From Polyangiaceae bacterium (GTDB taxonomy: Bacteria > Myxococcota_A > Polyangia > Polyangiales > Polyangiaceae), in the NCBI GenBank assembly GCA_025937895.1, contig JAICQL010000053.1, forward strand, positions 1-39,550: a DNA stretch of 39,550 bases, written 5' to 3'. The position numbers were made by a program, and so were the translations under genes. Shown piece after piece: positions 17,152 to 25,781 of the stretch; position 1 is the stretch's first letter; every line of letters begins with the position of its first letter. The notes under the pieces were generated by a model that did no database searches, was not told where the DNA came from, and saw only the letters and a program-made list of their open reading frames with translations.

Positions 17152-18092
17152 GGCCACTCTCTCGGGCACGAAAAAGGCCCGCCAGTTCTGGTTGCAACCA
17201 TAGCCGTTCCAGCGATCCGACACCAGGCAGGGGGCGACATCCTTGCGGGCCGCACAGATAGATCGCAGTGAGCTCCGGGCTGTTTTTCGCCAGGGGCGCC
17301 CCGCTCCACCGGCATGCGGGCGCCGCGCTGGCGCGCGGCGAGCGGGGCGCCGCGATCCCGATGCAACACACGATGCAACACGGAAGAGCCGGTGTACCAT
17401 CGCAACAAGCCGCGCGACGGCGCGCTCCCCCGTCGTTGCGCGGACGAGCCCGCAGCCGCGCTCGGCGGCGAGCGCTCGGGGATGATCCATCCCAGCCATG
17501 TAACGAAAGACAGACCTGGGCTGCCCTCATCCGGGTCTGCAGCGGCCAGCTCCGGGCCCGCGCCGGGCAGGCTGGATCCAGCCGCGGTGTCCGGCAATCG
17601 CCGCTTGGACTGGATTGTTCTGCTGGCGTGCGCTGCTCTGAGTGGGTCCGTGCAAAAAAAACCACTCGTGAGCGTGCCGATAACTTTCCGGCAAGGGCGG
17701 CGCGGAAGGCGACGCCGCTGCGCGCAAGCGGAGGCGGCGACTTGCCGGGTGATAGAATTTTCACGCCTGCACTGCTGTCGGGAGCGCGGCACGAGCTGCG
17801 CCCGAGCTGCGCAGCGCAGCTCAAATCGCCTGGCTTTCTAGGCATCTTCAATGCACCCGAGAGCCGTCCTCAGAAAACGGTGATCGTTCGACCCCGATCA
17901 CGTCATGCAGCTACATCCTGCTGCTCTGCGCTGAAGTTGCTTCGCGAAGAACTAGTGCGCTGTAGCTGTCCGAGCCTGGCGCGAGCGGCTGCAGCCCTAG
18001 CAAAGCAGCGCCAACGTCGCTTCGTTTCAGGTTATCGTCGCGACCACGACGGTAGTCGCGCAGCCCTGCTGCGGATACCGGGAGGTCATGCG
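17152..18092. other. 941-base intergenic region, divergent promoters, no convincing gene
   Basis: The region separates the minus-strand PD40 lipoprotein from the plus-strand AraC-type regulator. Long open frames run through it in several phases, but none has a plausible start, composition or domain. It holds a direct repeat of CGATGCAACAC near 17358-17380, an A-run at 17655-17662, and inverted repeats close to the regulator gene, including the one listed at 17880-17901 and TTCGCGAA near 17941. It is probably regulatory, perhaps including targets of the AraC protein itself. Confidence 0.5.
17880..17901. promoter_or_regulatory. Inverted repeat upstream of AraC-type regulator
   Basis: GTGATCG (17880-17886) and CGATCAC (17895-17901) are perfect inverted arms around an eight-base spacer, about 190 bases before the regulator start codon. 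The arm length and spacing are compatible with a dimeric regulator site. No binding protein can be named. Confidence 0.35.
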
Positions 18093-19142
18093 ATGACAGA
18101 CACCGCACGGAATGAGCTTGCGCATAAACTCGGCGGAGCCTTCGGCGCCACCGCGGCGCCGGCGCTCGATACATCTTCGCTCGGCTCGCCCTCATTGGCA
18201 GCACCTTCGCTCGAGCCCGAGAGCGGCGTTCATCTGGCGCAGCATTCTCACCGGGAGAGCGCAGGGCTGGAGAAGAGCACGGCCCCGGAGAGTCTCGCGC
18301 CGGAGAGCAGGGTGGAGCCCGTGTCCGCTACCAGCTCGACCTCCAGCCTGCTGGATCTGGTGCTGACCAGCGTGATCGAGAGCCAGGTGCCGCCGGGCTG
18401 GAGCGCGCCGCCGGAGGAGCTAGCTCATCACGAGCTCACCGTGATCGTGCGCGGCAGCCAGTGCACGATCCGTGAAGACGGCGAGGGCACGTCGGGTCCG
18501 GTGGAGGCCCTGCTGCTGCGTCCCGGCACGCGGCGGGAAGAGCGCAACGCGGGCGAGGTGGATCTGCACCGCCTGCGCATCAGCTTTCACTGGCGCAGCG
18601 CCCCCGCAGAGCTGCCCGAGATGGTGCAGGACACCTGCGGCCGCTTGCACGAGATCGCGTCGTGGCTGGTCGCCGAGCGCGACGCTCAGTTTCCGAACGT
18701 GACTGAATATCGCCAGGGCCTGCTGCGCGCGATGGTGGGCGAGTACCTGCGCCTGAGCGTGGTGGCGGCGAGCCGCATCGAAGAAAAGACGCGCACGTAC
18801 ATGCTGCGGCACCTGGGTGAGCCGATCACCCTGGAGGATCTGGCCAGCAACATCGGCATGAGCCGCTACTACTTCTGCCGCGTGTACAAGGAAGTGGCGG
18901 GCCACACGCCCATGGAGCACCTGCGCGCGCTGCGCCTGGAGCGCGCCAAGGATCTGATCCGCTCCACCGCCCTGCCGCTCAAGGCCATCGCGCCCGAGGT
19001 GGGCTTTGGCAGCGCGCAGCACCTGTGCCGCCTGCTGCACGATCGCTTCGGCGTGGGCGTGCGCGAGCTGCGCGGCGCGGGCACTCTGGAGTCGCGCGGC
19101 GTGCTGGCGGACCGCGGCCGCGAATCAGACGGCGTGTCCTGA
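18093..19142 (+). CDS. AraC-family transcriptional regulator
   Basis: 349 residues. The ATG at 18093 follows GGGAGGTC with ideal spacing, so the much longer open frame upstream is ignored. The first 90 residues are low complexity, rich in Ser, Leu, Pro and Glu (SSLGSPSLAAPSLEPES). A middle region (about 95-235) may be an effector or dimerisation domain. The C-terminal AraC double helix-turn-helix spans about 242-330: ITLEDLASNIGMSRYYFCR for the first helix-turn-helix, then ALPLKAIAPEVGFGSAQHL for the second. In place of the usual SxFxRxFKxxxGxTPxxY it has CRLLHDRFGVGVRELR, a slightly divergent end. Target genes are unknown; cysDN lies 285 bases downstream and the PD40 lipoprotein is divergent. 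Confidence 0.88.
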   Translation: MTDTARNELAHKLGGAFGATAAPALDTSSLGSPSLAAPSLEPESGVHLAQHSHRESAGLEKSTAPESLAPESRVEPVSATSSTSSLLDLVLTSVIESQVPPGWSAPPEELAHHELTVIVRGSQCTIREDGEGTSGPVEALLLRPGTRREERNAGEVDLHRLRISFHWRSAPAELPEMVQDTCGRLHEIASWLVAERDAQFPNVTEYRQGLLRAMVGEYLRLSVVAASRIEEKTRTYMLRHLGEPITLEDLASNIGMSRYYFCRVYKEVAGHTPMEHLRALRLERAKDLIRSTALPLKAIAPEVGFGSAQHLCRLLHDRFGVGVRELRGAGTLESRGVLADRGRESDGVS

Positions 19143-19225
19143 GCCGCGCCACTGTTCCACTGGTGTCAGGCGGCGCTGCTCCGCCGCCTGCGCTGATCCG
19201 CCGCTGGTGCTGATCCGCCGCCCGC

Positions 19226-19280
19226 GCCGATCGCCGCCTGCGCCCGCGCCGATCGCCGCCTGCGCCCGCGCCGATCGCGG
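19226..19280. repeat. 22-base tandem repeat, about 2.5 copies
   Basis: The unit beginning GCCGATCGCCGCCTGCGC is repeated exactly at 19226-19247 and 19248-19269, with a partial third copy from 19270. Degenerate related copies (GCTGATCCGCCGC) extend back to about 19190. It lies between the AraC-type gene and cysD and is not coding. Confidence 0.75.
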
Positions 19281-19301
19281 AACCAGCTCAAATCAGCTGC
19301 A

Positions 19302-19322
19302 GCCAGCGGCCGCTGGCCTTTT
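19302..19322 (+). terminator. Candidate rho-independent terminator
   Basis: GCCAGC (19302-19307) and GCTGGC (19312-19317) form a six-base-pair stem with loop GGCC, then C and TTTT (19319-19322). It lies 160 bases after the AraC-type regulator stop and 106 bases before cysD, so it could end the regulator transcript. The whole 16-base sequence is also a perfect palindrome. Confidence 0.5.
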
Positions 19323-19427
19323 GCCCAGGTGTAGCGTGGCTGTTTTGCCGTGTGCCGGCGAACGGCTGCGACCGAAAAGCGAGGCCAGCGGGAGATTTTT
19401 TGACGGCGCGGGGCGCTGGTACCTGAT

Positions 19428-20384
19428 ATGGGGGCCGCGGTGACCGACCCCGTGGCGAACGCGCGCCTGGATTTGAATCTTCCCGGCCGACTTTCTCATC
19501 TCCGGCAGCTCGAGTCTGAAAGCATCCACATCATTCGCGAGGTGGCTGCCGAGTTCGAGAACCCGGTGATGATGTATTCGATCGGCAAGGACTCGTCCGT
19601 GATGGCACGGCTGGCGCTGAAGGCCTTCTACCCCGCCAAGCCGCCCTTCCCCTTCCTGCACATCGACACCACCTGGAAGTTCCGGGAGATGATCGAGTTT
19701 CGCGACGCCTTCGCTCGCGACAACGGGCTGGAGCTGATCGTGCATACCAACCAGGAGGGTCTGCGCGAGAACATCAATCCCTTCGATCACGGCAGCCAGA
19801 AGTACACGCACATCATGAAGACCCAGGCGCTGCTGCAGGCGCTGTCCAAGGGTGGCTTCGATGCGGCGTTCGGTGGGGCGCGCCGGGACGAGGAGCGCTC
19901 GCGCGCCAAGGAGCGCATCTACTCCTTCCGCGATCGCTACGGCCAGTGGGACCCGAAGAACCAGCGGCCCGAGCTCTGGAACCTGTACAACGGCAAGCTG
20001 CAGAAGCACGAGAACATCCGCGTCTTTCCCATCTCCAACTGGACCGAGCTCGACGTGTGGCTCTACATCCACCTGGAGCAGATCCCGATCGTGCCGCTGT
20101 ACTACGCCAAGCAGCGCCCGGTGGTGAAGCGCGACGGCGCCTGGATCATGGTCGATGACGGGCGCCTGCCGCTGGAGCCAGGGGAGAAGCCGCAACTGAA
20201 GAGCGTGCGCTTCCGCACCTTGGGCTGTTATCCGCTCACCGGCGCCGATGTCTCCACCGCCGACACCTTGCCCGCCATCATCGGTGAGATGCTGGCCACC
20301 CGCCACTCCGAGCGCTCGGGCCGCTTGATCGATCACGACGAGGACGCCTCGATGGAAGCCAAGAAGCGGGAGGGCTACTTCTGA
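19428..20384 (+). CDS. cysD: Sulfate adenylyltransferase subunit 2
   Basis: 318 residues. The PP-loop ATP pyrophosphatase motif SIGKDSS is at 51-57, and [39 protein letters not shown] and the C-terminal [11 protein letters not shown] are diagnostic of CysD. With CysN it forms ATP sulfurylase, which makes adenosine phosphosulfate (APS) from ATP and sulfate, the first step of sulfate assimilation or of sulfate-donor synthesis. The ATG at 19428 lacks a clear ribosome site; a GTG at 19440, preceded by GGGGGCC, is an alternative. The stop overlaps the cysN start by one base (TGATG), so the two are coupled. Confidence 0.97.
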   Translation: MGAAVTDPVANARLDLNLPGRLSHLRQLESESIHIIREVAAEFENPVMMYSIGKDSSVMARLALKAFYPAKPPFPFLHIDTTWKFREMIEFRDAFARDNGLELIVHTNQEGLRENINPFDHGSQKYTHIMKTQALLQALSKGGFDAAFGGARRDEERSRAKERIYSFRDRYGQWDPKNQRPELWNLYNGKLQKHENIRVFPISNWTELDVWLYIHLEQIPIVPLYYAKQRPVVKRDGAWIMVDDGRLPLEPGEKPQLKSVRFRTLGCYPLTGADVSTADTLPAIIGEMLATRHSERSGRLIDHDEDASMEAKKREGYF

Positions 20385-22282
20385 TGGCCGCCTCTACCTC
20401 CACTGGCACTGCCAACCCGACTGCTGCCGAGCCAGGCACCATGACCGAAGAGCAGGTGCTCGCGCAGCTCACGGCGCACCAGGAGAAGGAGCTGCTGCGG
20501 CTCGTGGTGGTGGGCTCCGTCGATGACGGCAAGTCCACCCTGATCGGCCGCCTGCTGCACGACACCAAGGGCGTGTACGACGACCAGCTCTCCGCGGTGA
20601 AGCGCGCCTCCAGCCAGGCCGGCATGGAGATCGACTTCTCGCTGTTCACGGACGGCCTGAAGGCAGAGCGCGAGCAGGGCATCACCATCGACGTTGCCTA
20701 TCGCTACTTCACCACGGACAAGCGCAAGTTCATCATCGCGGACACCCCGGGCCACATCCAGTACACGCGCAACATGGCCACCGGCGCGTCCACCGCGAAC
20801 GTGGGCCTGATCTTGATCGACGCGCGGCTCGGCGTGCTGCAGCAGTCGCGGCGCCATGCGTACATCGCCTCGCTGCTCGGCATCCCGCACCTGGCCGTGG
20901 CGGTGAACAAGATGGATCTGGTGGACTTCAGCCGCGAGGTCTTCGAGCGCATCGCCAGCGAGTTCCGCCAGTTTGCCGCGCAGCTCGACTTCAAGGACGT
21001 GACCTTCGTGCCGGTCAGCGCCCTGAAGGGCGACAACATCGTCGACAAGAGCGAGCGCGCCCCCTGGTACACAGGCCCCAGCATCCTCGGCTACCTGGAG
21101 ACGGTGCCGATAGCAGCCGACCGCAACCTGGATGACTTCCGCTTCCCCGTCCAGTACGTCATCCGGCCGCACCTGAACTACCGCGGCTTCGCCGCGGAGA
21201 TCGCCTCCGGCCGCATCAACAAGGGTGATCCGATCCTGGTCCTGCCCTCGCGCAAGCGCTCGCGCGTGGCCAGCATCGACACCTACGAGGGCAGCCTGGA
21301 GACCGCCGCGGCACCGCTCAGCGTGACCCTGACCCTCACCGACGAGGTGGATGTCAGCCGCGGTGACATGCTGGTGCGCCCGGACTCCGTGCCCAACGTG
21401 GATCGCCGCTTCGAGGCGACCCTGGTCTGGATGCACGAGAAGCCGCTCGATCGCGAGAAGTCGTACCTGCTCAAGCAGACCACTCAGCTGCAGCGGGTGG
21501 AGATCGAGCAGCTCGTCAGCCGCACCAACCTCGACACCCTGCTGCCCGAGCCGTGCGACACCCTGGAGCTGAACGACATCGGCACGGTGCGGGTACGCTG
21601 CAACCGCCCGCTGTACTTCGACCCCTACCGGAAGAACCGCCGCACCGGCGCCTTCATCCTGATCGACTCGCTGGGCAACGGCACCGTTGCCGCCGGTGTC
21701 ATCCTGGCGCCCACCGCCGGCACCGCCACCCGTCGCGACGGCGAGACGGGGCTGCACAGCATGGTCAGCCCGAAGGAGCGGCAGGAGCGCCTGGGCCAGC
21801 GCGGGACGGTGGTGCTGCTCACCGGTCTGCCGGGCTCCGGTAAGACCGAGGTGGCTTATGCGGCCGAGCGGCTGCTCTACGATCGTGGGCACGTGGCGCT
21901 GGTCGTGGACGCACAGGATGCGCCCGCCGCCGCCAGTGTGAGCTCGGACCCGAGCACGCCCTCGGAGCTGGCACTCGAGCTGAGCCGTCGCGCCGCCGAG
22001 GCCGGGCTCATCGTGCTGCTGGCGTTCGGTGCGCCGCGAGCTGCCAGCCGCGCCCTCGGGCAACGCCTGCTCGGCGAGCGCTGGCTGGAGGTGGCCGTCA
22101 CCGCCCCCGAGGCGCGCCGCAAGGCGGCAGCCGCGGCCTTCTACGCGCAGTCGAGCGAGCCCAGCTACGAGGCGCCAGAGGCGCCTGCGGCGCGGCTAGA
22201 CCTGGCAACCCTCGGCAGCGAAGCGGCAGCCCGCGTGCTCGCCGACCTGCTGGAGCAGCGCGGCGTGTTCGGCGGCAGCTGA
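20384..22282 (+). CDS. cysN: Sulfate adenylyltransferase subunit 1 fused to degenerate APS kinase domain
   Basis: 632 residues, the length of a bifunctional CysNC. Residues 40-455 are the GTPase subunit of ATP sulfurylase: G1 GSVDDGKS (44-51), G3 DTPGHIQYTRNMATGAS, and G4 NKMDLV. A region matching CysC follows from about 475. Its P-loop is intact (GLPGSGKT, K487), but the usual DGDNVR after it reads VVDAQDAP, and the FISPFR segment that follows in active enzymes reads LAFGAPRAASR. The part around the APS pocket is shortened to YAQSSEPSYEAPEAPAARLD. The second domain therefore probably does not phosphorylate APS and may be structural or regulatory. No separate cysC or cysH lies in the window. 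GTP hydrolysis by the first domain drives APS synthesis by CysD. Confidence 0.95.
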   Translation: MAASTSTGTANPTAAEPGTMTEEQVLAQLTAHQEKELLRLVVVGSVDDGKSTLIGRLLHDTKGVYDDQLSAVKRASSQAGMEIDFSLFTDGLKAEREQGITIDVAYRYFTTDKRKFIIADTPGHIQYTRNMATGASTANVGLILIDARLGVLQQSRRHAYIASLLGIPHLAVAVNKMDLVDFSREVFERIASEFRQFAAQLDFKDVTFVPVSALKGDNIVDKSERAPWYTGPSILGYLETVPIAADRNLDDFRFPVQYVIRPHLNYRGFAAEIASGRINKGDPILVLPSRKRSRVASIDTYEGSLETAAAPLSVTLTLTDEVDVSRGDMLVRPDSVPNVDRRFEATLVWMHEKPLDREKSYLLKQTTQLQRVEIEQLVSRTNLDTLLPEPCDTLELNDIGTVRVRCNRPLYFDPYRKNRRTGAFILIDSLGNGTVAAGVILAPTAGTATRRDGETGLHSMVSPKERQERLGQRGTVVLLTGLPGSGKTEVAYAAERLLYDRGHVALVVDAQDAPAAASVSSDPSTPSELALELSRRAAEAGLIVLLAFGAPRAASRALGQRLLGERWLEVAVTAPEARRKAAAAAFYAQSSEPSYEAPEAPAARLDLATLGSEAAARVLADLLEQRGVFGGS

Positions 22283-22325
22283 GCGGAACTTTCCGTCGCG
22301 GGCTCGCGGTGTTAGCATTTGCCGC

Positions 22326-23222
22326 ATGACGGTAGATTGCCCGCGACGCGTTTCGACTCGGTCTGCATTTCAGCGCCGCCTGGGCGTGGCGCTGCTCGGG
22401 GCAGCCAGCGTTGCCAGCGTCGGCTGCGGCTACTCCGAAGACGAGTGGCAAGCCCAGCTCGCCAAATATTCGCAGCTGGATGCGCAGCACAAGCGTGACT
22501 CCGCCGAGCTCGCCGAGACCAAGGCCACGCTGGAGACCGCCCAGGGCAAGGTCGCGCAGCTCAGCCAGCAGCTGGAGAAGATGGGGGTCAACGTCGACGA
22601 GCTGTCGCGCAAGCTCGCCGAAGAGGGCACCGAGAAGGAGCGCCTGTCGGCGGACGTCAACGAGCTGAAGCGCGCCGTATCGGAGTATCAGGCGCGCGCC
22701 GCACAGCTCGAGCGTATCCGCAGCCGCTTCGGGGTGCTGCGCGGCAAGCTGCAGAAGCTGACCAAGATGGGCCTCAAGGTGGCCGTGCGCCACAACCGCA
22801 TGGTCATCTCCCTGCCCGGCGACGTGCTGTTCTCGTCCGGCAAAGACACCCTGCGCGAGGGCGGCAAAGAGGTGCTGATGGCCGTGGCAGAGGTCATCCG
22901 CAACGACCAGCAGCTCTCCGAGCGCTTCTTCCAGGTGGCAGGCCACACCGACGCCCAGCCTCTCAGCGGCGGCCCCTTCAAGGACAACTGGGGCCTCTCG
23001 GCGATGCGCGCGCGCACCGTGCTCGTCTTCCTGATCTCCCCCGTCAACGCCCGCGACGGCGGCGGCGGCCTCGACCCGAAGAAGCTCCACGCCGCCGGCT
23101 ACGGCGACACCGATCCGGTTGCCGGCAACGATACGCCCCAGGAGAGAGAGCATAACCGGCGGGTCGAGCTCGTCTTGATGCCCAACATCGAGGAGATGCT
23201 CGACCTCAAGTCGCTGATTTGA
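22326..23222 (+). CDS. OmpA-family lipoprotein with coiled coil
   Basis: 298 residues. The lipobox SVGC puts the lipidated cysteine at 34. Residues 45-145 are a long heptad-rich coiled coil (AQHKRDSAELAETKATLE and similar). The C-terminal OmpA/MotB peptidoglycan-binding domain runs from about 158 to 295: VISLPGDVLFSSGKDTL, VAGHTDAQPL and REHNRRVELVLMPN contain the aspartate and arginine that bind diaminopimelate in the family. It likely ties a membrane to the peptidoglycan. It follows cysN by 43 bases. There is no obvious ribosome site before the ATG, and the stop faces a convergent gene. Confidence 0.9.
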   Translation: MTVDCPRRVSTRSAFQRRLGVALLGAASVASVGCGYSEDEWQAQLAKYSQLDAQHKRDSAELAETKATLETAQGKVAQLSQQLEKMGVNVDELSRKLAEEGTEKERLSADVNELKRAVSEYQARAAQLERIRSRFGVLRGKLQKLTKMGLKVAVRHNRMVISLPGDVLFSSGKDTLREGGKEVLMAVAEVIRNDQQLSERFFQVAGHTDAQPLSGGPFKDNWGLSAMRARTVLVFLISPVNARDGGGGLDPKKLHAAGYGDTDPVAGNDTPQEREHNRRVELVLMPNIEEMLDLKSLI

Positions 23223-23251
23223 GGAAGGGCTCGATGCCGTGCGGGCGCTCT

Positions 23252-23291
23252 GCGTCGTCAGGATGGCCCGGTGGGCACATCCTGGCGACGC
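23252..23291. terminator. Strong 14-base-pair stem-loop between convergent genes
   Basis: GCGTCGTCAGGATG (23252-23265) pairs with CATCCTGGCGACGC (23278-23291), with one G-T wobble and a 12-base loop. It starts 30 bases after the OmpA-lipoprotein stop. No T-tract follows, but the stability and place suit a transcription end or 3' protection for the plus-strand transcript. Confidence 0.55.
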
Positions 23292-23365
23292 CGATGTCGA
23301 CCCATAGGCGAGCCCGCTCGACCAAAGGCAATCCACGTCCGCACGGAGACGTACGGCTCTTCCGG

Positions 23366-23407
23366 CCCCCCTTTGACCCCCTCCAGGCCCTTCGACCCCT
23401 AATCCCC
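23366..23407 (-). other. G-quadruplex-type tract at the 3' end of the minus-strand gene
   Basis: The plus strand has C-runs of 6, 5, 3, 4 and 4 bases (23366-71, 23377-81, 23388-90, 23396-99, 23404-07) separated by 4-6 bases, so the minus strand and its RNA have five G-runs. This meets the usual G3+N1-7 rule for a quadruplex. It overlaps the stop codon of the gene at 23399-24046 and continues into its 3' untranslated region. Confidence 0.6.
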
Positions 23408-24046
23408 ACTCTGAGCCGCACCCGCCGACCCCTGAGGGGTCAATCGGATCACGGGCACCGGCGTCAACAACGGCTCCGCATACGGCACTCGCGACGTCAC
23501 AAACCAGCGATTGCCCTCTGCCCGCAGCTGGAGCACATAACGCTCGGTCTTGTCGCCGATCTGGCTCTCGACCCTGGCCTCGGCGTTGAGAGGGCCGCGT
23601 CCGACGAGCACGGCCCGGGTGGTGGTGCTGTCGGCCCTGGCGCGCAGCTCCTTGCAGGGGGCGGGCTCCGTCTGGCAGCGGGCCTCGGCCTCTTGCAGCT
23701 CGCGCGCAACGTCGCCGCGGGCGAGCTCGGCGGCCTCGCCATAGCGGCCGGTGGCGGCTCGCTGCTGTAGCTCGAGCGCGGCGTCCTTCGGCTGGCGCGC
23801 GAGGATGTCGAGCGAGAGCTCGGGTGGCTGGCGCACGGGGGCCTCGCGCCCGTTGCACGCGACCTTGGCCGCCACCCAGGGGACAAACGTGGCCAGGAAC
23901 ACCACCCCGAGGAAGCTCAGGGTGAGCGGGCTCGGAGCGTTGAGCTCGCGCTCGGTGCGGGGCAGCACCGCGGCGCCTCCAGAGCCATCGACGGGCGCCG
24001 TGTCCACGGCAGCCGCCGCTGACTCGGTGGAAGGTTCGGCCGACAT
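23399..24046 (-). CDS. Single-pass membrane protein of unknown function
   Basis: 215 residues from the ATG at 24046 (MSAEPSTESAAAAV); an in-frame ATG 12 codons earlier is possible. An acidic, Ala/Ser-rich N terminus of about 40 residues precedes one hydrophobic helix (LTLSFLGVVFLATFVPWVAAKVACNG, shown here as LGVVFLATFVPWVAAKVACN, about 45-65). A helical segment follows (LQQRAATGRYGEAAELARGDV), then a beta-rich end (AVLVGRGPLNAEARVE, RYVLQLRAEGNRWFVTSRVPY) like a small NTF2-like or DUF-type domain. I do not recognise a family. It is divergent from the pseudo-ABC operon with only 29 bases between start codons, so the promoters must overlap and co-regulation is possible. Confidence 0.7.
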   Translation of the reverse strand: MSAEPSTESAAAAVDTAPVDGSGGAAVLPRTERELNAPSPLTLSFLGVVFLATFVPWVAAKVACNGREAPVRQPPELSLDILARQPKDAALELQQRAATGRYGEAAELARGDVARELQEAEARCQTEPAPCKELRARADSTTTRAVLVGRGPLNAEARVESQIGDKTERYVLQLRAEGNRWFVTSRVPYAEPLLTPVPVIRLTPQGSAGAAQSGD

Positions 24047-24075
24047 CGCGGGACGTTGTACACCACGGCCTCGCG

Positions 24076-24846
24076 ATGGCAAGTTCGCAAGCCGTGAACG
24101 TCAGCGCGTCGGAGCCGCTCGCACCACCGTCGCGGCTCGGTGCCTCGTCGCAGCCTCCCGAACAGCTTCCCTCGCACCCGCAGGCGCGCGCCGAGTGGCG
24201 GCGCTGGCTGGCGACGCTGATGATTGCGCAGCACGCGCTGGGCCGCTGCCTGGCAGCGCGCATCGGGCTGTGGCTGGCGCGCAGCGTGGCGGTGGGCTTC
24301 GTTGTCGCGGGGCTGTACGTGGCCCGGCTCGCACCGGATGCGGTGGACGCCGTGCTGCGCATGGCCCTGGTCGCGCTGTCGTGGTGCGCCGGTCTGGCGG
24401 CGCTCTCCGCGGCGGGGCCTGCCGTCGATCGCGCGCTGGAGGGTGGTCGCGGGCTGCTGGAGACGCGCGGGGTGGAGCTCGGCATGGTGCGGCGGCAGCG
24501 ACTGCTGGCGGTGGCGGTATGGCTGCTGCGCCGCATCGGCTTGCCCGCGCTGCTCGTGGCCGCCGCGTGTGTGGCGCTCGAGCGGGCGCCGGGTGGCGTG
24601 GGGGCCGCGCTGAGCCTGGTCCTGGGCACGGCCTGTTACGTGCTGCTGCTCGCCGCAGGGCTGGCGGTGCTGGCAGAGCTGTGTCGCGTGATCGGTCGCT
24701 CGCGCGGGCAGCTGCTGTTCCTGGCGCTGGCCTTCCTGCCGCAGCTGTTTGCGCCGGCCTGGCCCGAGCTGCCGACGGTGATCTCCGGCTACGATCGGCT
24801 GCTCGATCGCTGCCTGCGCCTGGAAGCGCCGGGGCTGAAGCCATGA
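24076..24846 (+). CDS. Polytopic membrane protein, first gene of pseudo-ABC operon
   Basis: 256 residues. The first 45 residues are soluble and Ser/Pro-rich. Hydrophobic helices lie near 65-85, 93-115, 150-168, 177-200 and 211-227, making about five transmembrane segments. No transporter signature motif is recognised; in context it resembles a small ABC-2-like permease subunit. Its stop overlaps the start of the next gene by four bases (ATGA), and the operon continues with a second membrane protein. The ATG has no clear ribosome site and lies 29 bases from the divergent gene. Confidence 0.78.
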   Translation: MASSQAVNVSASEPLAPPSRLGASSQPPEQLPSHPQARAEWRRWLATLMIAQHALGRCLAARIGLWLARSVAVGFVVAGLYVARLAPDAVDAVLRMALVALSWCAGLAALSAAGPAVDRALEGGRGLLETRGVELGMVRRQRLLAVAVWLLRRIGLPALLVAAACVALERAPGGVGAALSLVLGTACYVLLLAAGLAVLAELCRVIGRSRGQLLFLALAFLPQLFAPAWPELPTVISGYDRLLDRCLRLEAPGLKP

Positions 24847-25781
24847 GCCAGCTGGAGCTCAGCGCCGTGTACGGCCCCGTGCTGAAGAGCGTGTCCGGCA
24901 GCTTTGGTCCAGGCATTCACGTCTGGCTCGGTGCGGAGTCCGACGGCAGCGCGGAGCTGATCGAGCTGTGCGCCGGGGTGCGCTTGCCTCGCCGGGGCCG
25001 CGTGCTGCTCGATGGCGAGCTGCCCGCCGCCAGCCCCGGCGCGCGTCGGCAAATCGCCAGCCTGCTGCCGAGTGAAGACCTGGGGCCCGACGGGCTGATC
25101 GGCGACTTTTGCGCGCAGCTCTCTGCGCTGCGCGGCTTCGACGCCAGCGCGGCGCTCCGCCGCCACTGCCCTCACCTGGCCGCCCTGGAGCGCCCGCTCG
25201 GCAGCCTGTCGCACGCGGAGCGCAGAGAGCTGGCGCTGGCAGCAGCGCTGGCGCAGCCGGAACCCAGGCTGCTGGCCCTGCACGAGCCGCTGAGCGCGGC
25301 GGGCAGCGCCAGCAATGCCGTGATCGAGCGCCTCCAGCAGCTGGCAGAGCGAGCTCCGGTGCTGCTCACCACGCGCTCGGCGGAGGACGCGCGGCGGCTC
25401 GGCGGGCAACTCCTGGTGCTGGAGCGCGGCATCCTGGTGCGCGATCCGAGCAACGCCTGGCCCAGCGCGGTCACGCCGGGGCTGCGGGTGGAGCTGTGGA
25501 TCGAGTGCGATGCGCCGCGCCGCTTGCTGGCGCAGCTGCTGAGCTCGCCGGAGGTGGAGCGCGCCAGCTTCGACGCGCAGCAGGGCGGGCGCATCCAGGT
25601 GGTGGGTGGCGAGCTGGAGCGGCTGGCGCTGGCGGTGAGCCGCGCCGCGCTGGCGGCGCGGGTGGAGCTACGCTCGCTGCGCGCTGCAGCCCCCGATCTG
25701 GCCGCGGTGCATGGCGCGTCAGCAGGGCTCGCGCAGGCAGCTTATCGGGCGGCGCAGTCGGCGCGCCGGGGAGGTCCATGA
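24843..25781 (+). CDS. ABC-ATPase-like protein lacking catalytic motifs
   Basis: 312 residues. The start at 24843 overlaps the previous stop (ATGA). The order of segments is that of an ABC ATPase, but every catalytic motif is degraded. The Walker A place reads G30-AESDGS-A37 with no lysine. The signature place reads LSHAE (122-126). Walker B reads LLALHEP (143-149), with His in place of Asp but the following Glu kept. The switch region reads LLTTRSAED with no histidine. The spacing and the sequences VRLPRRGRVLLDGELP and QLLVLERGILVRD match ABC proteins well. A C-terminal extension of about 110 residues (205-312) resembles that of ABC-2 type ATPases. It probably cannot hydrolyse ATP. It is made together with two membrane proteins. 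Confidence 0.82.
   Translation: MSQLELSAVYGPVLKSVSGSFGPGIHVWLGAESDGSAELIELCAGVRLPRRGRVLLDGELPAASPGARRQIASLLPSEDLGPDGLIGDFCAQLSALRGFDASAALRRHCPHLAALERPLGSLSHAERRELALAAALAQPEPRLLALHEPLSAAGSASNAVIERLQQLAERAPVLLTTRSAEDARRLGGQLLVLERGILVRDPSNAWPSAVTPGLRVELWIECDAPRRLLAQLLSSPEVERASFDAQQGGRIQVVGGELERLALAVSRAALAARVELRSLRAAAPDLAAVHGASAGLAQAAYRAAQSARRGGP

Noticed and set aside
17314..17841. Possible 175-residue gene in the gap before the AraC-type regulator
   Set aside because: Arg/Ala/Ser-rich, no ribosome site, no domain; competing frames are equally open.
20375..22063. 562-codon minus-strand open frame opposite cysN
   Set aside because: Antisense shadow of a clearly conserved gene; no recognisable family.
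23427..23441. Perfect palindrome GACCCCT-G-AGGGGTC as an operator
   Set aside because: It lies inside the coding end of the membrane protein gene (TPQGS codons) and may be due to codon use.
22098..24629. 843-codon minus-strand open frame across several genes
   Set aside because: It crosses the cysN end, the OmpA-like gene and the pseudo-ABC operon, and has a composition without any domain.
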